In this document: positions 47,095 through 57,990 of the stretch, piece after piece | Layout of the letters: each line of letters opens with the position of its first letter | Numbering within the stretch: the stretch's first letter is position 1 | Source of the DNA: Glandiceps talaboti | Taxonomy: Eukaryota > Hemichordata > Enteropneusta > Spengelidae | Direction: 5' to 3' | NCBI RefSeq assembly: GCF_964340395.1 | Contig: NC_135561.1 | Coordinates: 5,248,518-5,312,517 of the forward strand | DNA length: 64,000 nt | Position numbers and translations under genes: made by a program | The notes under the pieces: generated by a model | The model's database searches: none | What the model was told of the DNA's origin: nothing | Seen by the model: only the letters and a program-made list of their open reading frames with translations

Positions 47095-48580
47095 TTAGTT
47101 TGCCTTTTCCTTCTGCCTTCTGTTAACCTTCCTAATGATGAAATAACACGTCAAATAGGTTATGTATACAACAATGCCAGTTACACAGACAATAAAAGCA
47201 AATATATCAATCAGATAGTATTGGAAGACGGTTAGATTGACTGCCTGAGACTGGAGATGTTTGCCACCGTGTTTGATAGCGTATTCAATCCAATAGATCA
47301 TGGTATCTTTAGGAGACATGGGTTGGTCTTTGTAAATATTTGATAGACGAACAGCATTATCCTTGTACCTGTAATATGAATAACAAGCATTTGAGGTGTA
47401 TGCAAAGTAACATCATATTGTGGAACCATAGTCTAGACTCTACAAGAATCTATCGTGTATTAGGGTCTAAGGTGAAACTCACAGAATACACCTAGAATGA
47501 TAGAGTTGAAGCCATGTCATATCATTTGAACTGAAATTCTAAGTCTCGCTTTGTATTAAGATTATATAGATAATAAATAATGGGACGTAAATTTAAAAGT
47601 ACGATGGTCGACCAACATCATATCTTGCACTCATATCAATTATATGATAATAATGTATACATATTGGGACAGACAAGCCATACATCTAGCATATTGTAGT
47701 TGCCTTCTTTGTGAGGTATTCATTTTGAGTATTTTCAATAAAAGGTGACACTGATTACACATACAGTTTGTAAGGGGATTCACTTGGCCTATCAATTGAT
47801 AAGAGCCAATTATGAGCAAACATTTAAATGCCTAGGATATCCATTACACAATCGCAATTAGGGTCTGACCAATTTTTGATTACTGCTAATTTAAAAGTGA
47901 ACGAAATTGTAAATGTATCGTGGATATTTGATTACTGTGTTCAATTCGTCTGATGCCATTGTCTTTACATCAAGGGTTAATCCCATTCCTTAAAATAGAT
48001 CAGTGTTTACACGTTCTTTTTTCTTTTCAGTGTTTGGGTGACATGAAAGGATATTTTCCTTTCATTATAGGTTTATCAAAACTTATAACTACAGTGTTTA
48101 CTTTATAATAGCACATTAACGTACCGTGGATCTTTGATTACTGTGTTCACTGCGTCATAAAGCTTTTCTGATGTCATTGTCTTTATATCAAGGGTTAATC
48201 CCATTCCTTTGTCAGTAATTACTTTAACATTATCAGGCTGGTCATAAAATAATGGTATTCCAACCATGGGTATTGCATACTTAATTGCTTCGTATACGCC
48301 ATTCAGACCACCATGGTACACAAAGGCTTTCGTCTTGGGATGTCCTACAAACAAATGATATGATAGCTTCTTAAGTATACACTTTCGACATTGAGAATCA
48401 CAGTAAATATCCCCAATTACCAAAATCAAGCTATACGAAGTTTAAGGTATACATTCTTGTTATATTACTGAAAATCATGACTCATTAATATGCATATTAT
48501 TTTTACTAATATTTTATTATAATTGATGTAGTAGTTCTTGAAATATTGTGTCCACGAAAGATTCCCACAAACGTATAAAC

Positions 48581-48641
<61 letters not shown>

Positions 48642-50503
48642 ACTGTAACGTACCTTCACATAGGGATGGTTTAACATAGATAGAGTATTTGAATAATTAA
48701 CAGGGTTAGACATTATCAGCTAAACAATTTCTGTCATTAATAATCGTGATAAGAAATGTACATTACTAGTATTTGACAATTTGCACATAAAAACTGAAAA
48801 GTAGTTTATTCTATTACCTAGTAAGTCATTTTGTGGTATCCATTTCATCAATTTGAATTTTTCAGTGTTCAAATATTCGGGTAGTTTGTCGCCATCATAC
48901 TTAGCAACTATCTTTTGGGGCAGCTTATTCAGACCCATGGCAAATTTCCTGAACAGTTCTTCATCACCAAGGGCTATATATGACCCTAGGGAAAAGACAA
49001 CAATGCCGGCATCGCCAGAAGATTGAACGAAATCTTCAAGTTCCTGGAAAAAATAACAGATGTAAACTGAATACCTCCAGTAAAGACAAGGACATGAACT
49101 GCTGAGCATCACAAATTACCTTACACGCAAATGTGTTTGAGAAAAGATAACACCTTTTATAAAGCTGTCATAATGAAAATATACCCTGAGATGAATTCGT
49201 GTTTCTTATAATGACCCACTCCCATGGCAAAGTAATTTATACTAACAACTAACCGACAGGAGGCCAACAGATCAAATGCCACTGGAAACAGGGGATTATC
49301 CGCGACCGACCCAAACTCGGGCAAGGGTATGAATGTAGTATATAATCGTAATTCATTTGCATAATTTGTGATTTTTCGCTAATTAGGCAATATCGTATGT
49401 TTGCAAGATTCAAATTTCATCTTTTAATACTTATATAAGTGTTAATTTTATCTGCCGAATATAAACAATAATGATACAAATTTAAAAAATTAAAAAGTGC
49501 GCGAATCAAGGAATAAAAGCGCCAATGGCGTTGTACCATAACTGTTGACAGTACATTTTGCCTTGTTGCTAGACATATTGTGCATACATTTATTGAAGAT
49601 TTAGTCCTATGCCTACCCATACATGGTGTTATATCTGCTATATGCACCATAATTTAATGTTGCTATGGCGTGGTTTTGTTGCGACGGTTATCTACATACA
49701 ATTTTGTCATGCTTATTTATTTACCTTCCCATCAGCGGGGTTATTTTGGCATTATGCGTCATCGTTTACCTTTTGCTGCAAGCGTGATCTTGTTGCTAAG
49801 GGCATTTATATATTTTAAAATAGTGTTTATTCTATTGCTTATCCATCCCTGTCTTTTATAATTGTAAAAAACCCTACCATTTGACTGTTGCTAAGGGCTT
49901 GATCATGGTTGCTAGTGCCAATTATGCCACATTCACAATTTTCAGACGAACACTTTTAGAATCATGACCAAATTTCATTCCCAGTAGTTTGATAGATAAA
50001 GCACAATACCAAAATTACTCGCATCATCTACAATTTCAGTCTGTACACTTTTATCTGCCTAAATATGTTTTTTGTTACTCTATTTTGCATATCGCTGATA
50101 GGATCCTCATGTAATTAATATTGCTTGATATGTACGACCCCAGTAACGTCCATGTGAAATGTTAGCCATATCAGCCAAATATTTTTGAATGTCAGATTTT
50201 TGACGAAAACAATACATTTTTTCCCTAATTTCCATATCACTGATGGGATCATCATGTCATGAACAATTCCCAGTCTAGATACACATCTAGATCTATAATA
50301 ACGTTCCCACCAAATTTCAAACCAATCAGCCCTATAGTTTTGGGGTTCACATTTTAACAAATTCACATTTTTTGCCTAAATCACACACCGGTGGTAAGAT
50401 TATTTTGATTTGAACAATTTCCCAACTAGACATCAAAGGTAATATACCCACCAAATATAATGGCAATCAGTCCAGCGGTTTATGACTTTAAGACTTCAAG
50501 TTG

Positions 50504-50535
<32 letters not shown>

Positions 50536-51702
50536 CATACATACATACATACATACATACATACATACATACATGCATGCATGCAGGCAGGCAGGCAGGC
50601 AGGCAGGCAGGCCGACAGACACTTTGCGATGCCTCGAGCACTGCTGAACCATATCAGTTCAGTTGTGCTAAAAATCACTCTCGCTTTTAGGAGGATTTCA
50701 CTGCAATCCCAGAACGACAAATTCGAAAACAAACTGTATAGTATGAAGGATATGGTGGAAAATTAAGAAATCTAGTTGTATTCCTACATTACATTCGAGA
50801 AAACCCTTGTTAACTTCATAACACCCGTCTACTAGGCCCCTAAAACCTACCTTTTGTAATGGTAATACCGGTTTGATGAAGTAACCACCTCCTAGAGATA
50901 TCACATTCGGCATCAAGGGTCTTGGAAAGTGTAATGTCAGATCCGTGTTATACAGGAACAGTTCGGCATCGACAAATACGTCATGAATACTCAAATGTGG
51001 CTTGATGTTATATTTGTGCTTTACACGTCCGTAGGTAGCCAGTAATATGTTATATGAAATGTATTTCATGACAAAGTATACTGAATTGTACACTCTTTCA
51101 AAGAATGACATCTTGTCTGTAAGACCTACACCTATGCATGGTGTATACGCCAAATTACTTGGTACATTGTACATGAAAGCGTCCCATTCAGTAAGTACAC
51201 GGTTTCCTAACACAAGAACGAAAGGTCTGTCAAGGTAATGGGCGAGGAGTGCAGCACATGGTGTACCCGAATGGGAAACGATAAGGTCGAACTCCATAGA
51301 TTTCAATCTTGTCAGAAGTGCTTGATCGGCAAACATTGCATCACACTCCCAACTCATGACATAAAGACTTTCAAATATGTTATACCATCCAAGTTTACCA
51401 CTCGTGGCAAGGTTTGAAAGCCGTTCATTGTAGTCATCCACATTACTATACAAGTAAAAACTTTCGACATTCACCCCTGAAACGTCGGTAAAGTTAACAA
51501 TGGCGGAATGGTAAATACTTGATACAAGCAACGTTACGTCGTGTCCTCGTTCTGCCAGGTCACGTGCTATTTTACTGCTAATCATGAAAATGCTACCAGG
51601 TACACTTTCCACTGGTACACTTAATATCTTGCTACAAGGCACTGTTGTCTTCAAAAGAGCAACGATCAAAGATACATACATTGTACGTATTAGGAGCGCC
51701 AT
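47095..51702 (-). CDS. UDP-glycosyltransferase (UGT family 1 type), arm 1 copy
   Basis: This complete leftward gene has four exons and encodes 523 residues: 51702–50851, 49043–48818, 48344–48125, 47368–47095. Phases close. I chose the ATG at 51702 because it starts a normal signal peptide (MALLIRTMYVSLIVALLKTT); an in-frame ATG at 51792 would place about 30 extra residues before it. Marks are [11 protein letters not shown] with the catalytic His, [16 protein letters not shown], and the sugar-nucleotide site [11 protein letters not shown] followed by MVGIPLFYDQPDN. A transmembrane helix near residues 490–512 and the tail KEKAN, fitting the KxKxx ER-retrieval rule, place it in the ER membrane facing the lumen. 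UGTs join a sugar from UDP-sugar to small lipophilic acceptors. The usual catalytic Asp is replaced by His (VSHSGTPC). The next gene downstream is a CYP4 in the same direction. Confidence 0.95.
47918..47996 (-). pseudogene. Relic of UGT exon 3 inside intron 3
   Basis: This plus-strand stretch closely resembles the 3' end of exon 3 (48125–48213): TTTGATTACTGTGTTCA, an internal gap, then TTGTCTTTACATCAAGGGTT and AATCCCATTCCTT. The canonical donor string is changed (ATCGTGG for ACCGTGG). It looks like a short duplicated exon piece that is no longer spliced. Confidence 0.75.
48581..48639. repeat. CAGA microsatellite in UGT arm 1 intron 2
   Basis: About 14 CAGA units. Confidence 0.95.
49920..50612. 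repeat. Microsatellite-tailed interspersed repeat in UGT arm 1 intron 1
   Basis: The body has repeated phrases of the type CCACCAAATTTCAAACCAAT, CAATCAG and TTGCCTAAAT at about 130-base spacing. It ends in CATA, CATG and CAGG tetranucleotide runs at 50507–50612. Compare 44.1 and 55.8 kb. Confidence 0.6.
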
Positions 51703-52449
51703 TGTTAGATGTGTATATAGTAGGATCAAGTCACCATTCAAATGTCGAAGGTCAGGCAATTTGAAAAGTAGAACATAACAAATTATCAGCACATATATGT
51801 AGATGGGTAGTGTCTCGCATAATTGGTGAATGATAGTTATTTTTGAACGTGAGTGGTGAATGCATAGTGAATTTTACCTCAACTGGACGCAGGTCGTGAC
51901 TTCTGACCCAGTTCTCTTTGCATGACCGCGGTATGGTCTGATGTTTACTTCCCCTGATCTCAACCTTTAAAATACGGAGTTTTCTATTGGTTCACACGAA
52001 CGGCCTTGAGAAGTCACAGATTTATCATCCAACCAGGTATCAGTTAACAGAATTGGTGAATGGTGAATTACATTAATATTTGGTGGACGTGAATTGATAC
52101 CTGGAGATGCCGGTGAATGGAGAATTATGAGCTTTTCCTTCCTGGCGAATGGTGAACTAAGGGAGGCATAACCCCTAGAGGGGGTGGTTTCTGTATAGTT
52201 GATTAAGGCATATCCAACTAATCTATGGAAAAGACTAAAAAATAAGCTAGATGAAAACTTGTCAGATTTGGCCATAGTCAGTAAAGGCATTTCAAAAGGA
52301 CCAACTTTCTACTTGTCGTCACCTGTAAGTTAAACTCATGTGCTGATAACAATAACGAAATAGTCCACCATCACAAATATGCAACCAGGCAAAAACACCG
52401 GTGCGTTGGCTTGTTTGTGGTAATCAATTGGGCTTCAGTACCGTAACCT

Positions 52450-52494
52450 GCGGGGGGGGGCGCAAGGGGGCAGCTGCCCCCCCCCCCCTCCCCG
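52450..52494. repeat. G-run / C-run palindrome
   Basis: A run of about 10 G, then CGCAA, then the perfect palindrome GGGGGCAGCTGCCCCC running into a 12-C tract. It can form a very stable hairpin or four-stranded structure. Confidence 0.75.
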
Positions 52495-52754
52495 AGGTTT
52501 TTAGGAAAAAAGCAAGAAAAAAAGTTACTGTTTGAATACATAGCGCTTTGAATTGATGGTTCACTATTAGTCAAAAGTGTACTGTACTTACACTAACTCG
52601 AATCGTTAATATGTCTCTCTATTGTACACTGGCATGTATCCAGTTAAAAATTGTAACATTTTGCAGAGTAGCGAATTAAACATTCCATGTGCAGGAAAGT
52701 TCAAAAGAAGTGCGCACATGCACTGTGCATTTTTGGTGAGTAACAGTAGTCTTA

Positions 52755-53118
52755 AAAGGCTGTCATTCCAGTTTCAAAGCATTGGAAATGCTGTCATTCC
52801 ACTTTTGGGATATAGTGGCGGCTGTCATTCCACTTCACTTCTTTATAACAGCGCAGAGGGTGTCATTCAACTAACGGAATGTAGAAAAAGGATGTCATTC
52901 CACTGTTTACCTACTGTAAATGCTGTCATTCCAGGTTCAAAAAATTGAAAATGCTGTCATTTCACTTATGCTGTAGACCAGCGCCTGCCATTCCACTTGA
53001 CAGAGGGTGTCATTCAACTAACGGAATGTAGAAAAGGGTGTCATTCCACTGTTTACATACTGTAAATGCTGTAGTTCCAGTTTCAAAAAATTGAAAATGC
53101 TGTCATTCCACTTGTGTA
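52755..53118. repeat. TGTCATTCCACT tandem-repeat block at the mirror axis
   Basis: The 12-base phrase TGTCATTCCACT and close variants recur about ten times. Two adjacent units of about 146 bases are nearly identical, each holding GTGTCATTCAACTAACGGAA, ACTGTTTAC, TACTGTAAATGCTGT and CAAAAAATTGAAAATGCTGT. It looks like a short satellite array. No reading frame is conserved. Confidence 0.85.
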
Positions 53119-53249
53119 ACCATAGACAGTGTCTCAAAGGGCAGGTGTCTTTCTGTCTGTAATTACAAGGTTTTTGAGTGGGTTTAGTTTCGCTGTTGGA
53201 GATGGTGGAGTTATGCGCTTTGATTATGGTAGCCATGTTTGACATGCAG

Positions 53250-53253
<4 letters not shown>

Positions 53254-53299
<46 letters not shown>
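53254..53299. repeat. AT microsatellite
   Basis: About 23 AT units, 40 to 130 bases right of the TGTCATTCCA block. Confidence 0.95.
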
Positions 53300-53300
<1 letters not shown>

Positions 53301-54367
53301 CATAGGAATTTTAGGAACCTATTCCACAATAACCTTATATGCAATGCCTTATATTGAAACCATCCTCCGTATCAGGAGGTTCTCAAGGAAACGGAGGAAT
53401 CTCCCAACCAGGGTATGGCGTACCTGAATTTAAACAAAATATCAGTATTGATAAAAGGTCCTTCAGTCAAAATTTGAAACTGTATATAATACCAATGTTT
53501 CGACTACACACGGGAAGTCTCCTTTAAAGTCTGAAAACAATAACATGAACAAATAAAGTATGCGATGTACAGCTTTATCACGAGACGCTAAAGTCCAACT
53601 TGAATCCTGATCGGGAGCCTTGCTGTATCATTAGATGTATTCACACCTGTAGTACTTCCGACAAGTGCCAATATTTCCAAATTGGACTTTTGACATTATT
53701 TTTTTATTCCATGATGATTACGTATTTTGTAGCACAAAGAGCTGACTCAAGTGGTGATGTGAACGTAAGCATACAAAAAAAAGGTAACAAAATCATTGTG
53801 TCAAGGCCACCATCGACAATTCCAAATCGGTGATTATTGACGTTATTTGTAAATAAATGTATACAGTAGGTCAAGTAAAAGATATATCCCTCGCTGACCT
53901 GCTCTTCAAATTTTCACATTTCAATTCCCATAAAGGAACAAACATGAACCCATTCATAAGTGGTAAAATTTTCACTTTTTTGTTAAAAAATTGTGTTTCA
54001 TTTTCTTTCATTATCTGCCTTCTTGATTCGTTTATTACTTATCTTTCCCCCATCAAGGTGCGTAAGAAAGCACGTTAACTTCTTGAAGTGTTTCGACATG
54101 TCTTGACACCAAAAATTTAAGTGTACATACAGTTAATGGCCAAGTTATAAAACAGCATCATTCATCAAATGTAAGGACGTGCATGTATTGTTTACCTACA
54201 TATAACGTACTATTCAAGTTAATGGTTCGACTGACAGAATGAAGTCGAAAGCTGTCAGTTTATCAGATTATCCGACGTGTGTATTCATCGTAATCACCAC
54301 TTGTTATGGTCATGGGATCACATTAATATTCTGAACAACAATAAGTCACCTTGTAATATCTTATGTA

Positions 54368-57300
54368 ATGGAGATCCTAGTGCGTATGTCCCTTAGTGTT
54401 GCAATTTTGGTCGAAACAGTATCGTGCAGCAAGATATTGAATATACCAATGGAAAGTGTACCTGGTAGCCTTTTATCATTTAGCACTAAAATAGCACACG
54501 ACCTGGCTGAACGAGGACACGACGTAACGTTGCTTGTATCAAGTATCTACCATTCATCTATCGTTAATTCTACTCAAGTTTCAGGGGTGAGTGTAGAACA
54601 GTTTAATCATATTAAAGACGAAACGAACAGCCATAAGTCAAATTTACCACTGAGAGGTAAAGTGGGACTGTATCACCTGTTGGAACGTCTTTACCTTCTT
54701 AGTTGGGAATGTGATGCTCTGTTCGGCGATGAATTAGTACTGACACGACTGAAAAACATGGACTTCGATCTCGTTGTTTCTCACGCCGGTACACCGTGTA
54801 CAGTGCTTCTCGCTCATTACCTTGATAAGCCATTCGTTGTCGTGTCTGAAAACCGCATCATCGTAGAATGGGAAGCCTACTTGTTTAACATCCCAAGTAA
54901 TTTGGCGTACGTGCCGTGTGGAGGAACTGGTCTTACAGACAAGATGTCTTTCTTTGATAGAGTCTACAACTCAGTATATTTTATCATAAAATACATTTCA
55001 TTAAATATGATACTAGCTGCCTATGGCCAGGTAAAGCACAAATATAACATCAAACCACATTTGAGTATTCGTGATGTATTTGTCGACGCAGAACTTTTTC
55101 TGTTTAACACTGACTTCACATTACATTTTCCGAGGCCCTTTATGCCGAATGCTATATCAGTTGGGGGCGGTTACCAGACTAAACCTGTAACACCGTTACA
55201 AAAGGTAGGTTTAAATTCCCTTTATGCCACTTTGACCTAATATCACATTTATCGGGCTATGGTGATTCTTTACTTGCTTATAGGGGGATAAAAATGAAAC
55301 ACTTCTCCAGGAACTAAAGGCATATTTGTGCTTTGGGTGCTGAAGAGTTTTTACATTTTACATTTACGTTTCACGCTATTGCCAAGAAACACCAAATTGA
55401 ATCTTGTTTCACATTCATTATTCTGTGAATGCCTTAGCAATTATCCAGTGTTGCGTCATGGGAATCAGTAGACATGCATATTGATAGGATGAACAATAAC
55501 TGTTTATGACTGCTAAGTAGTTATTACCTTCATATAAACAGCCATATGGATATTTATTGTTCATCGTTGCCAAAATCTACAGCTCTGTATGACACATACA
55601 CTCGCTTTTTTATCGATGTGTATGTGCAAACTTATGACATTGAAAGCTTGTATTCTCATGGTATTGCCTAATCACACAAAAGTTATTAATGGTGCAAATT
55701 ATTAAAACCTACACCAAATCATATGAAAATTTAAAGTTTGTAGTTTACCTAATTACTGACAAGAATTAGTTGTGCAAATTAATCATTACTATCCACCACA
55801 TACATGTTTACCTAAACCAACTAGTATGTTCTTGTCATTTAGCAAATTTCATTGGAATTGATGCAATGGTATCTTAATTAGTCGTGTCCAAAGATAGACA
55901 GACCGACAGACAGGGAGGCAGGTTGGCAGGCAAGAAGACAGACAGACAGATAATGGATAATGGATAACAGACAACAACAATCGCCTTGACATTCAGTAAA
56001 TCAACAATGAATTAATATAATGGTGGTTTCTATTGTACTTTGATTGTTTGCTTTCTTATGGTGTATTTCGTCTTATTTGTTTCTAAAGGAACTTGAAGAG
56101 TTCGTTGAATCTTCTGGGGACGACGGTATCGTCATCTTTTCTCTTGGTTCGTACGTTGTGATTAATGATGAAGTACAGTTCAGGAAATTCGCCATGGGTC
56201 TGAATAACCTTCCTCAAAAGATAGTTGCCAGATATGGTGGTGACAGGCATCCTGGATATTTGGACATGAACAAGTTCAAATTGATGAAATGGATACCGCA
56301 GAATGATTTACTGGGTAATAAAATCAAAACGAAATTCAAATGTCATCACGTTTGGTTTTGCATCAGACTAAGAGATGTGTGTATGTGCATGTTTTTGTTT
56401 GAAGTATATCAATGGAAAAGCTATAGCTATCTCAAAAACTATTGACTACCTTATCAATACTTTATCAATGTACGGGTAGTGGTGGTTACCTTTACAATAT
56501 ATTAGCAACTCATATCAGTATTTTTTTTTATTTTATGATTATCAGTCACTGGGTAGGCAAATGACTTGTACCACACTTACCCGATAATGTAATACTAACA
56601 TGGTTTGCTTACTAGGACATCCCAAAACCAAAGCCTTTGTGTACCACGGTGGTCTGAATGGCGTATACGAAGCAATTAACTATGCAATACCTATGGTTGG
56701 AATACCATTATTCGATGACCAGCATGATAATGTTAAAGTAATTACTGACAAAGGAATGGGATTAACCCTTGATATAAAGACAATGACATCAGAAGATCTT
56801 TATGACGCAGTGACCACAGTAATCAAAGATCCACGGTACGTTAATTTGCTATTATAAAGTAAACACTGTAGTTATAAGTTTTGATAAACCTATAATGAAA
56901 GGAAAACAACCTAATTCCTCAAACGATGTTTGTGAGAAATGTGATGTCGTTGCATTGATAAACGCATCTTTATCACTATTTGTATTAAAATTATTTGTCA
57001 CATTCCTCGATTGCACACCTTCAGATTACCCAAACTTTGGTACATGTCGCAACCACAAGCAATCCCACCGTCCTTTGTACTTGAACATGTGCAGTACAGT
57101 ATTCATCTAAGCCTTCACTTCCCATCTTTCTGTTCATGTTTGACAAACAATGAGTGTTCATTGATCGCATCAGTCTTCTGACATAGATGTGCAGATCGAT
57201 TATCAATAATTTGTTTAAGGGATACGATACCCTTCAGACTGTTCAGTCCATTGTCAAAGTCAAGTTGCAACTTTCATAGACGTCATAATTACAATGTTGT

Positions 57301-57591
57301 AAATATATTTATTGTAGATACAAGGATAATGCTGTTCGTCTATCAAATATTCACAAAGACCAACCCATGTCTCCTAAAGATACCATGATCTATTGGATTG
57401 AATACGCTATCAAACACGGTGGCAAACATCTCCAGTCTCAGGCAGTCAATCTAAATGTCTTCCAATACTATCTGATTGATATATTTGCTTTTATTGTCTG
57501 TGTAACTGGCATTGTTGTATACATAACCTATTTGACGTGTTATTTCATCATTAGGAAGGTTAACAGAAGGCAGAAGGAAAAGGCAAACTAA
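54368..57591 (+). CDS. UDP-glycosyltransferase (UGT family 1 type), arm 2 copy
   Basis: This complete rightward gene has four exons and encodes 518 residues: 54368–55204, 56089–56314, 56616–56835, 57318–57591. Every intron phase matches the arm 1 gene. The signal peptide is [31 protein letters not shown] keeps the catalytic His. VSHAGTPC again has His in place of the usual Asp. The donor-binding region is [13 protein letters not shown] with LFDDQHDN, where the more usual Pro before Asp-Asn is His. The C-terminal helix and KEKAN tail match arm 1. Exon 1 is clearly diverged from arm 1, but exons 3 and 4 and the start of intron 3 are almost identical, with only two differences seen in the last 225 bases of exon 4. 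A CYP4 gene follows in the same direction 1.8 kb downstream. Confidence 0.95.
55280..55570. mobile_element. Diverged copy of the palindromic MITE family (UGT arm 2 intron 1)
   Basis: Left end AACACTTCTCCAGGAAC and internal TGCGTCATGGGAATC followed by a palindromic centre around GAACAATAACTGTT echo the elements at 19.9 and 25.3 kb. Similarity is patchy and the right end is unclear. Confidence 0.4.
55690..55965. repeat. Microsatellite-tailed interspersed repeat in UGT arm 2 intron 1
   Basis: The body includes AGCAAATTTCATTGGAATTG and ends in degenerate CAGAC, GCAGG and GACA units (about 55893–55950). Same style as 44.1 and 50.0 kb. Confidence 0.5.
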
Positions 57592-57886
57592 ACTATACCA
57601 TTGTGTATGTACAAAATAATGTCATCTATGTTCCTAAATGTAAGATTAAACCTGATGACTGTTCTTGTGATAAGGTTGATATTAGATTATATATACAGTA
57701 AAATCGCGATTACTAACTTTAAGAATGTCATATATGCCTTAATTAAAAGGTACACAGCCGTCTTTTATACTCTTTTATTGTAGATGTAAGCTTATACAAG
57801 TACAAATTATATCATTTGGATTCAGTGAATCTTTACATTATTCACTAGTTTATGGCTGTCGGTTTTGTTTATTTGTACATATACCG

Positions 57887-57990
57887 ACATCTCCAGTCTC
57901 CAGGTAGGTAATCTAAAGGTCTTTCAATACTAGTGATAGATGTCTTTTTTTGTATTCATTGTCTGTGTAATAGGACTTTGCGTGTTTCTC
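57887..57990 (+). pseudogene. Relic of a UGT terminal exon downstream of UGT arm 2
   Basis: CATCTCCAGTCTCCAGG, TAATCTAAAGGTCTTTC and AATACTAGTGATAGATGTC follow exon 4 (57430–57510) in order, then ATTGTCTGTGTAA. The frame is broken by small indels. It lies about 0.3 kb past the functional stop, so it is a second, decayed copy of the last exon, perhaps the remains of a third UGT gene or of a local tandem duplication. Confidence 0.75.

Larger units (their letters stand above)
51703..54367. other. Divergent spacer between the two UGT genes (mirror axis)
   Basis: No exon was recognised. The spacer should contain both UGT promoters and the axis of the CYP4–UGT inverted duplication. It holds several short GAATTGGTGAATGG-type phrases near 51.8–52.2 kb, a GC-rich palindrome at 52.45 kb, a TGTCATTCCA tandem block at 52.75–53.12 kb and an AT run at 53.25 kb. 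Confidence 0.6.

Noticed and set aside
50698-50850. C-terminal extension of UGT arm 1 exon 1
   Set aside because: It reads past the donor CAAAAG|GTAGGT; the paralog uses the same junction and exon 2 joins in phase.
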